This document shows positions 48,716-54,638 of a stretch of 54,638 bases of DNA, piece after piece. Made by a program: the position numbers and the translations under genes. This DNA comes from Prevotella heparinolytica (GTDB taxonomy: Bacteria; Bacteroidota; Bacteroidia; Bacteroidales; Bacteroidaceae), in the NCBI RefSeq assembly GCF_004342845.1, contig NZ_SLXB01000027.1, positions 1-54,638 on the forward strand, given 5' to 3'. How positions within the stretch are numbered: the first letter of the stretch is position 1; the number at the start of each line of letters is the position of its first letter. The notes beneath the pieces are model-generated. The model worked only from the letters and a program-made list of their open reading frames with translations, did no database searches and was not told the DNA's origin.

Positions 48716-51252
48716 TGATGAAAAGACTTATGATTTTATCGGGGCTGCTCCTGATGGCGGGATTGGCAGTCCGGGCACAAGAAAGAGTTGCCGAATACAA
48801 GGTGCGTCCTGCCGTTGCAGTACGGACTCCTCTTCAGGGAGACAGCATCAACTTCAAGGGAGAAAGGTTTGCGCCTGCCGACCTGCTGAAGACGAAAATC
48901 AGTCTCGATTTCGACGCACATCCTTCCGAGCGCATCTCTGCCGACACCGCAGGCTACGTCACCGTGAAGAAAGCTGAGAAAGACCATCTGGTCTATCTGT
49001 TTTCCACCCATCTGCGAGCGGAACGTTTTCTGAAAGGCAAGCTGAACGTCTACTCGCCCGTCCGCTTCGAGGTATTTGTCAACGGCGAATCGCGGCAGTC
49101 GAAAGACACGGCGGAAGACAGCCTGTCGCAGGTGCGTCCCTCCGTCGTGAGCCTGCGCATGGAGCCGGAAGCAGACTGCGTGGTGGTCGTCAAGTTGCTC
49201 TCTTCGGCCGATGACAAGATGCCGCCGATGCTGAAGTGCGAGTTTGAAAAAGAGAAAGAGTTTGCGGATGTGGGTTGCCTGATGGCGCCCGACTTAAAAA
49301 GGCGCCTTTCGTTGTTCAATACCAACTTCGGTTCCCGTGTGAGTTGGGTTTCCCTTTCGCCGAACGGCAAATACCTGCTGACCTGTTATTCGGATAATTA
49401 TGGCGTGAAGCGTTCCAAAACCCGTTGCGAGCTGACCGAGGTGAAGACCGGGCGGGTGATATTGCCCAGCGCCAACGAGCGTATGCGTTGGATGCCACGA
49501 AGCAATAAGCTTTATTATACGGTTGTGGGTAAAGAGCAGAATGACTTGGTGGTGTTCGACCCCGCCACCATGCGCGAGGAAGTCTTGTTGAAGAACGTTC
49601 CCGAAGAGCACTTCACTTGGTCGCCTACGGAAGACTGCCTCATTTATACGCTGACGGATGAAGGCGAAAAGGTCGCCGGGCCGTTGAAGCGACTGTTGCA
49701 TCCGGACGACCGCATACCCGATTCGCGCAACCGCTATTATCTCATGAAGTATGATTTGTCGACGGGACTTTCCGAACGTCTCACTTATGGCAGCCACAGC
49801 GTCTATCTGAACGATATTTCTCCTGACGGGAAGAAGCTGCTGTGCAGTACATCCAAATCGAACATCACCGAGTGTCCGTTCTCGCTTTCTTCTTTGTTCG
49901 AGATAGAATTGTCCACTTTGAAGACCGATACTTTGGTGGGCTGGGACGCTTATATAGGGGGGGCTTCTTATTCTCCCGACGGCAAGAAGCTGCTGCTGAC
50001 CGGCGGGCCGGATGCCCTCGGAGGCATCGGACGCAATTGTGACCCTCATCCCATTGCCAACAGCTTCGACACACAAGCATTCATCTTGGACTTGACAACG
50101 CAGAAGTTAGACCCTATCACACGAGACTTCAACCCGACAGTAACTCCCTTGCAGTGGAACCGTGTGGACGGTTGCATTTATTTCAATACCACCGACGGAG
50201 ACTGCCGGAACATCTATCGCTATTCTTTGAAGACCCGCCGGTTCGAAAAACTGCCACTTGAGGAAGATGTGATTTACAATTTCTCACTGGCCGAAGACAA
50301 TCCTTCGGTTGCCGCCTATGTGGGAGGAGGAAACACCGGCACAGGAGCGGCTTACATGTATGATGCCAAAAAGCAGACCTCCGCTTTGCTTGCCAATCCC
50401 ATGAACCCCATCTTGGAGAAGATAGAATTGGGCAAGATGGAAGAGTGGGACTTTACGGCGGCAGACGGCACGACAATCAGGGGCATGATGTGCCTGCCTC
50501 CTTCTTTCGACCCGGCAAAGAAATACCCGCTTATCGTTTACTATTACGGCGGAACGCTGCCCTCCACGCGCGGCATCACCTCGCCCTACTCCCCCCAACT
50601 CTTTGCCTCGCGCAACTATGTGGTCTACGTCCTCCAGCCCAGCGGCACCATCGGCTACGGGCAGGAATTCTCGGCCCGCCACGTCAACGCTTGGGGCGAC
50701 CGCACGGCCGACGAGATTATCGAGGGTACCAAGAAGTTCTGCGCCGCCCACCCCTTTGTCGACGCCAAGCGCATCGGCTGTCTGGGAGCCTCCTACGGCG
50801 GATTCATGACGATGTATCTGCAGACCAAGACCGACCTCTTTGCCGCCGCCTCGCATGCCGGCATCAGCAACGTGGCCAGCTATTGGGGCGAAGGCTATTG
50901 GGGATATTCATACAACTCCGTGGCCGCCGCCGAGAGTTATCCGTGGAACAACCCCGACCTCTTCACCAAGCACGGCGCCTTGTTCAATGCCGACAAAATC
51001 AAGACTCCGCTCTTGCTGTTGCACGGCACGGCGGACACCAATGTGCCCATCGGCGAGAGCATCCAGATGTACAACGCCCTGAAGATTCTGGGCAAACCGG
51101 TAGAGCTCATCACTGTAGACGGCGAGAACCACTTCATCCTCGACTACGACAAGCGCGTGTTGTGGCACAACTCCATCATGGCATGGTTTGCCCGCTGGCT
51201 GCAGAACAGCCCGGCGTGGTGGAACGACCTGTATCCCGAAAGGCATTGGTGA
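48715..51252 (+). CDS. Secreted S9-family prolyl oligopeptidase/dipeptidyl peptidase
   Basis: Encodes 845 aa. An N-terminal signal peptide (MKRLMILSGLLLMAGLAVRAQ) is followed by a beta-propeller region with TolB/PD40-like repeats (SLSPNGKYLLTCYS; SYSPDGKKLLLTGG), then an alpha/beta hydrolase domain. Catalytic triad: Ser in GASYGGFMTM (about 693), Asp in HGTADTNVP (about 773), His in DGENHFILDY (about 804). It hydrolyses short peptides, probably in the periplasm. Start overlaps the preceding stop by 1 bp. Confidence 0.9.
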   Translation: MMKRLMILSGLLLMAGLAVRAQERVAEYKVRPAVAVRTPLQGDSINFKGERFAPADLLKTKISLDFDAHPSERISADTAGYVTVKKAEKDHLVYLFSTHLRAERFLKGKLNVYSPVRFEVFVNGESRQSKDTAEDSLSQVRPSVVSLRMEPEADCVVVVKLLSSADDKMPPMLKCEFEKEKEFADVGCLMAPDLKRRLSLFNTNFGSRVSWVSLSPNGKYLLTCYSDNYGVKRSKTRCELTEVKTGRVILPSANERMRWMPRSNKLYYTVVGKEQNDLVVFDPATMREEVLLKNVPEEHFTWSPTEDCLIYTLTDEGEKVAGPLKRLLHPDDRIPDSRNRYYLMKYDLSTGLSERLTYGSHSVYLNDISPDGKKLLCSTSKSNITECPFSLSSLFEIELSTLKTDTLVGWDAYIGGASYSPDGKKLLLTGGPDALGGIGRNCDPHPIANSFDTQAFILDLTTQKLDPITRDFNPTVTPLQWNRVDGCIYFNTTDGDCRNIYRYSLKTRRFEKLPLEEDVIYNFSLAEDNPSVAAYVGGGNTGTGAAYMYDAKKQTSALLANPMNPILEKIELGKMEEWDFTAADGTTIRGMMCLPPSFDPAKKYPLIVYYYGGTLPSTRGITSPYSPQLFASRNYVVYVLQPSGTIGYGQEFSARHVNAWGDRTADEIIEGTKKFCAAHPFVDAKRIGCLGASYGGFMTMYLQTKTDLFAAASHAGISNVASYWGEGYWGYSYNSVAAAESYPWNNPDLFTKHGALFNADKIKTPLLLLHGTADTNVPIGESIQMYNALKILGKPVELITVDGENHFILDYDKRVLWHNSIMAWFARWLQNSPAWWNDLYPERHW

Positions 51253-51263
51253 GTTAGTGATTC

Positions 51264-51539
51264 CTAACCCCCATTTATCAGCCTCGCCGTCGCATCCACT
51301 AACCGGTATCTGCGGCACACCTCGAGGATGATTTTCTGTGGGATGTCCGTCACCATCGGATGCTTCTGTCCATCTCCGCAAACCACATGTCGGAGGGGCA
51401 GTTGCGGATATATGGCGTGCAATATCAAGGCCGAGCGGTCGTAGGCCGTGAATGCCTCGCCCGTCATGTCGATGTTTATCAGGCAACTCTTGCGGAATTT
51501 CGCCGCACGTATTCTTTTGATAGTTCGATAGGGGGCCAT
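51264..51539 (-). CDS. Small hypothetical protein, Bacteroides-type
   Basis: Encodes 91 aa, basic N terminus (YRTIKRIRAAKFRKSCLINID), then a helical part. Convergent with the S9 peptidase gene. I recognise no function. It lies directly downstream of the HU-like gene on the same strand, separated by the long degenerate inverted repeat. Confidence 0.6.
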   Translation of the reverse strand: MAPYRTIKRIRAAKFRKSCLINIDMTGEAFTAYDRSALILHAIYPQLPLRHVVCGDGQKHPMVTDIPQKIILEVCRRYRLVDATARLINGG

Positions 51540-51548
51540 GGTAGTAGT

Positions 51549-51740
51549 GTTTAACGGTTAGTCGATGAGCGGTTAACGATGGGTGATGAGTGATGAACGG
51601 TTAACGATGAGTGGTGAACGGTGAGCGGTGAGTGATAAGTGGTGAGCGGTAAGTGATGAGTGCTTTCTGTTTTTCACTCACCACTCACTAATCGCTCACC
51701 ACTGACAACTAACCACTAACCGCTAACAACCGCTAACCAA
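51549..51740. repeat. Degenerate TGAGYGGT repeats forming a giant imperfect hairpin
   Basis: The left half is a run of GGTTAACGATGAGTGGTGAACGG-like words (G/T/A only). The right half, after a CTTTCTGTTTTT centre, is their complement (CACTCACCACTC, ATCGCTCACC, CTAACCACTAACCGC). The two halves can pair over about 80 bp with bulges. It lies between the HU-like gene and the small gene at 51539. It may act as a terminator or be a duplicated palindromic element. Confidence 0.7.
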
Positions 51741-52248
51741 GCGGATTCTCTCCTTGGCCGCCCGTGCCGCTACCGCCTGTGCCGCCGGGCGTAGGTTCGG
51801 GAATCCCTTTCGCTTTGCGGTAGTCCGCCAGCGAGGCGTAGTTGATTTTGTTTTCCAGTACGCCGCCGTTCTCGTAGCTGATGCCTTGCAGAGTTCTCTC
51901 ACGCAGTTCTTTGGCGGGGGTGAAGACGATGCGGGGCGATTTTATCATCTGCCCGGCATTGAACTTGTCGATGTCTTCCACGCCCTCGCTCTTGAAGGTG
52001 AGGCGGAACGTACCCATTCCGGGCACGTTCACCGTGTGCCCCTGCTGAAGCTGTTGCGGGATAAAGGCCGCCAGCAGCTCCATGGCCGATTCCAGTTCGA
52101 TGGGGGCCGTGGTGGTGTTTGCCGTTGCGGCACGGGTCAGGGCTTTCTGTGCCAACGGCTTGTCACTGTTGGGGATGGCATACCACTTGGCAGGATCGTT
52201 CTTCTTCATCGGGTTCTTTTTCTGTAACAATTTATACTTCACACTCAT
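51733..52248 (-). CDS. HU/IHF-like DNA-binding protein with C-terminal tail
   Basis: Encodes 171 aa. The Bacteroidales histone-like family is recognised by YAIPNSDKPLAQKALTRAATANTT, ELLAAFIPQQLQQGHTVNVPGMGTFRLTF and IVFTPAKELRERT. It is longer than HU (about 90 aa) and ends in a Gly/Pro-rich tail (PTPGGTGGSGTGGQG). Probably a nucleoid-associated protein. Confidence 0.85.
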   Translation of the reverse strand: MSVKYKLLQKKNPMKKNDPAKWYAIPNSDKPLAQKALTRAATANTTTAPIELESAMELLAAFIPQQLQQGHTVNVPGMGTFRLTFKSEGVEDIDKFNAGQMIKSPRIVFTPAKELRERTLQGISYENGGVLENKINYASLADYRKAKGIPEPTPGGTGGSGTGGQGENPLG

Positions 52249-52335
52249 AATTTAATTTGTTTATTTGGTTGATAATAAAAGGATTGTCTCTTTCCTCGGT
52301 CTCATCATCGGGGACTTGCCGGGGAGTTGTCAAGG

Positions 52336-52485
52336 CTCGCATATACGAGGCTGCTTGTCTCGTATATATGACGTTGCTCGCCTCGTATATGCGACGCAAC
52401 CTGTCTCGCATATGCGACGTTGGCTGCCTCGTATATGCGAGGTTGTCGGCTTCGCATATGCGGCATTTCCCGCTTCGCATACTCC
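52336..52485. repeat. 23-bp tandem array of CATATG-centred palindromes
   Basis: Six full units and a partial seventh, each exactly 23 bp (52336, 52359, 52382, 52405, 52428, 52451, 52474). A palindromic core TCGNATATNCGA is followed by 11 variable bases. The gap 52249-52661 between the HU-like gene and the surface-protein gene holds no supported gene. Short frames through the array only reflect the repeat. Confidence 0.85.
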
Positions 52486-52661
52486 TTCCTTTAACATCTG
52501 CATGCGCACCTCTTTTCGGTGGAGGCAGGTAGGTTTCAGGCAGGATGCTTGCCTGCAAGAAGCCGGCGCTCGGATTTGTTCTCTTTTCATGAATGTTCGT
52601 TTTGTTTGGTTAATACTATATTAAATTATAGAGGAAGCTGATACGATCGCTTCGCTCCCTT

Positions 52662-54638
52662 TTATTCTTGGCACGGTCTCACCCCGAAGCCGAAGCTCCG
52701 ATGGTGGCTGTACAGCGGGTTCACGAAGCCCGAGGCGAAGCCCAGGTTCCACCCGTAGTACGTGCTGCTCGGCCCCGCCGTCCAACAGTAGGCGTCGCGC
52801 CCCATGTGGTAGGGCACTGCGGAACTGAAGTACCGACAGCCCGACGCAGGGAAAAACACGGTCTCGGTCTTGCTTGAGTTGCAATAGAAGTTCCAACCTT
52901 TATTCCAAGGTCCTTGCACATTGAACTCAGATGAGTTGCTCGTATTGCCTCCCGTTGTAGTGAAGCCGGTGTAGACATTGCTCGGAGGCATTTTGTAGCC
53001 TGCGGGGCAAGGGTCGTAGATGGTCTTTACAACAGAGTTGTCGTTGGCTGTGTAGACGGTGTTGTTCGCACTCCAGAGGTTGGCGTATTTATTGTCCATG
53101 GAAGTATTAGTACAGAATGTGTTAGGCCGGGTGATACCGGAGGTGATGCAGGCATTATTGTATGGGAAACTGCCTGTTGCAGGACGCTCGTCGGTATGGG
53201 TTGCCCCCGATACGTCATACCAAGTCTTATTGATGCTGTTCGAGCTTCCGTCTGGATTCTCCAATGCCCCCACGAACGGGTCTTTACGTCCCCATTGGTA
53301 GTAGGTACTGTTGCCAAGCTCTGTAAAGGTATGCGCTTTCTGCTTCACGGTAATGGTCTGTTGGGCTGTTGTTCCGGTCTGCTTGAAGCGCACCTGCACG
53401 GTGCGTTCGGCGTAGGTCTTCTCATCTCCATCGCACCAGCCGAGGTTGACGGTCATAAGCTTATATCGTACGCCCTGGTGGTTGGTGATTTCCTTGTCGG
53501 GTGTGGTTGTTCCCGGCTTGTAGTCCGTCACCCAGATGTGCCAGCTCCAAAGTATGGTGTTCGAGGCGTCGCGCACCGCCACCACGGCGTTGCCCTGCCG
53601 GATGGTGGCCTGATTCACCGTAAATTCAAGGTAATGATTGTCGGAAGAGAGGTTTACATTCGTTACAAGGTTCGGCTCGTCCTGCCAGACGAGCGTGCAA
53701 CTATTGGGCGTGCAGTTTGCATTGTTGTAAATGTATGGATTGGTAATCCCATTTCCGAGGTGGTTAATGAATGTCTTCAGTATATCAGTTCCGCTTACCG
53801 TGGAGGTATAGGCCGAAGGGTTAGGATTGCCATTCTTGATCGCATTGCCATATACCAATGGTAGCCGGTATCTCCCTGCGGCATTCACTATGTAGCAGTT
53901 GGCGGTATTCATGTTTACCGTTCCTCCTTTGGTGGAGAGGTCGTAGATGTTGGCGTTTGTACCGTCGTTCACGGGAGTGGCTGCCAGCAGGGCGGCGTTT
54001 TGCGGATGGTGGATTACGGCTGTTTGCGCCCCCACGGTTGCGTAGTAAGATATTGCCGCAGTACCCCCCGCCCCGCTTTCGGTGAACGCCGTCAGCCATG
54101 CGGGCTTGGTATTGCTCCAGTTCAGCCCGTTGTCCGTGGAGTATTCCACCGTCCACGCCATGGGCAGCGTCTTCGTTGCGTCTCCCGGGCGTGTCACCTC
54201 CAGGTAGCTGGATACGGTGTAGTTCTGCGTGCCTCCCGTATGCTCGAAGTCACCCGGGGCGATGACGTTCAGCATCGGCACTACCGAGATGCTGTTCGTG
54301 GAGATTCGGTAGGTCACCGTCTTGCCCATGCCCCATGTCTTCCCCGCTATGCTTGCCGTGAGCGTGCGCTGCGTGTTCGTCAGCTTGTCGGTGTAGACAA
54401 CTTCCAGTTGCGCACCTGCGGGCAGCGTCTGCGGCAGCATCATGAAGGTGGCCGCCGGTTGCGTGATCGGAGCACCGAGCACGTTGGGGTCGGGCGTGGC
54501 CACGTTCAGCGTCTGCCCGAAGTCGCGCACCCCGGAGTATGCACTCCACGCCGTCTCCCCTATGCGGTGCGTCGCCGTGCCGTACACCCCCTTCAGCGTT
54601 ATCTTCGTCACCGTCCCCGGCAGGAGCGGGTTGCCCGT
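52662..54638 (-). CDS. Large secreted surface protein, N terminus beyond window
   Basis: The frame is open through the window end, so at least 658 residues are encoded and the true start lies to the right of 54638. A GTG at 54611 is internal. The protein is beta-rich, Asn/Thr-rich, with repeated Ig/BACON-like segments. Its C-terminal part (DPCPAGYKMPPSNVYTGF, then FPASGCRYFSS and SFGFGVRPCQE) matches the C-terminal domain of Bacteroidales fimbrillin-associated/FISUMP-type surface lipoproteins. Likely exported and surface-exposed. Family name by pattern. Confidence 0.75.
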   Translation of the reverse strand, partial: TGNPLLPGTVTKITLKGVYGTATHRIGETAWSAYSGVRDFGQTLNVATPDPNVLGAPITQPAATFMMLPQTLPAGAQLEVVYTDKLTNTQRTLTASIAGKTWGMGKTVTYRISTNSISVVPMLNVIAPGDFEHTGGTQNYTVSSYLEVTRPGDATKTLPMAWTVEYSTDNGLNWSNTKPAWLTAFTESGAGGTAAISYYATVGAQTAVIHHPQNAALLAATPVNDGTNANIYDLSTKGGTVNMNTANCYIVNAAGRYRLPLVYGNAIKNGNPNPSAYTSTVSGTDILKTFINHLGNGITNPYIYNNANCTPNSCTLVWQDEPNLVTNVNLSSDNHYLEFTVNQATIRQGNAVVAVRDASNTILWSWHIWVTDYKPGTTTPDKEITNHQGVRYKLMTVNLGWCDGDEKTYAERTVQVRFKQTGTTAQQTITVKQKAHTFTELGNSTYYQWGRKDPFVGALENPDGSSNSINKTWYDVSGATHTDERPATGSFPYNNACITSGITRPNTFCTNTSMDNKYANLWSANNTVYTANDNSVVKTIYDPCPAGYKMPPSNVYTGFTTTGGNTSNSSEFNVQGPWNKGWNFYCNSSKTETVFFPASGCRYFSSAVPYHMGRDAYCWTAGPSSTYYGWNLGFASGFVNPLYSHHRSFGFGVRPCQE

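Noticed and set aside
49294..50856. Minus-strand frames of 260 and 190 aa within the S9 peptidase gene
   Set aside because: Shadows of a high-GC gene with a clear signal peptide, propeller and catalytic triad on the plus strand.
52336..52485. CRISPR array
   Set aside because: Units are 23 bp with an imperfect 12-bp palindrome and 11-bp linkers, far below repeat and spacer lengths of CRISPR, and no cas genes are present.
52330..52590. Small proteins read through the 23-bp array (both strands)
   Set aside because: Several frames stay open only because the repeat lacks stops; there is no consistent start or composition.

Overview
The window is a complete temperate-phage genome integrated in a Bacteroides-type (Bacteroidales) chromosome, followed by about 8 kb of host DNA. 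The host assignment rests on many promoters of the Bacteroides form (TTTG, 19 bp, TAnnTTTG), moderate GC, and host gene families typical of Bacteroides: an S9 peptidase, an HU-like protein with a Gly/Pro tail, and a large secreted surface protein. The prophage is bounded by a 16-bp direct repeat (1-16 and 46448-46463). The right copy is the 3' end of an intact initiator tRNA-fMet gene, and a tyrosine integrase lies next to it.

Layout. 1-900: left attachment site, a small gene, an XRE repressor and an operator/promoter region. 886-5394: early operon of small genes, including a LuxR-type regulator, a nucleoside 2-deoxyribosyltransferase-like protein and a PAPS-reductase-like protein. 5457-8990: TOPRIM primase-helicase and a GTTAC-rich candidate replication origin. 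9160-17947: head and packaging genes: S49 protease, a scaffold-capsid fusion, a putative glycosyltransferase, a frameshifted PLD-like gene, small terminase candidate and large terminase. 17948-23650: accessory island, with an element-like cassette, a Trypco2 protein, a membrane-anchored HIRAN protein, small membrane genes and HicAB. 23711-41411: neck, portal, tail, 1302-aa tape measure and tail fibres, with an orphan DNA methyltransferase inserted among the fibre genes. 41484-43947: a segment inferred to be invertible, carrying lysis genes, a serine invertase and two convergent tail-tip genes. 44342-46315: small genes, an XRE regulator and the integrase. 46449-54638: tRNA-fMet, tetR, fabG, an rluA-like gene, an S9 peptidase, an HU-like gene, two unusual repeat arrays and a truncated surface-protein gene.

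Three observations stand out. First, a spanin-like lysis gene is split: its N-terminal half (66 codons) reads leftward at 41682-41485 and its C-terminal half reads rightward at 43944-44174. Inverting the DNA between joins them exactly in frame to a 141-aa protein of the expected kind, and places a tail-tip gene directly behind the tail operon. The sequenced orientation is therefore the one in which lysis and tail tip are disconnected. Second, at least six phage operons start with one compound promoter, GTCCTTTT, 18-19 bp, then TAnnTTTG, which defines a phage-specific late promoter class. Four terminators also share one apical loop. Third, the accessory island holds a Trypco2 protein and a membrane HIRAN protein side by side, a plausible undescribed conflict system.

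All functions are inferred from reading translated sequence and motifs. No database search was run. Many small phage genes remain without assigned function.
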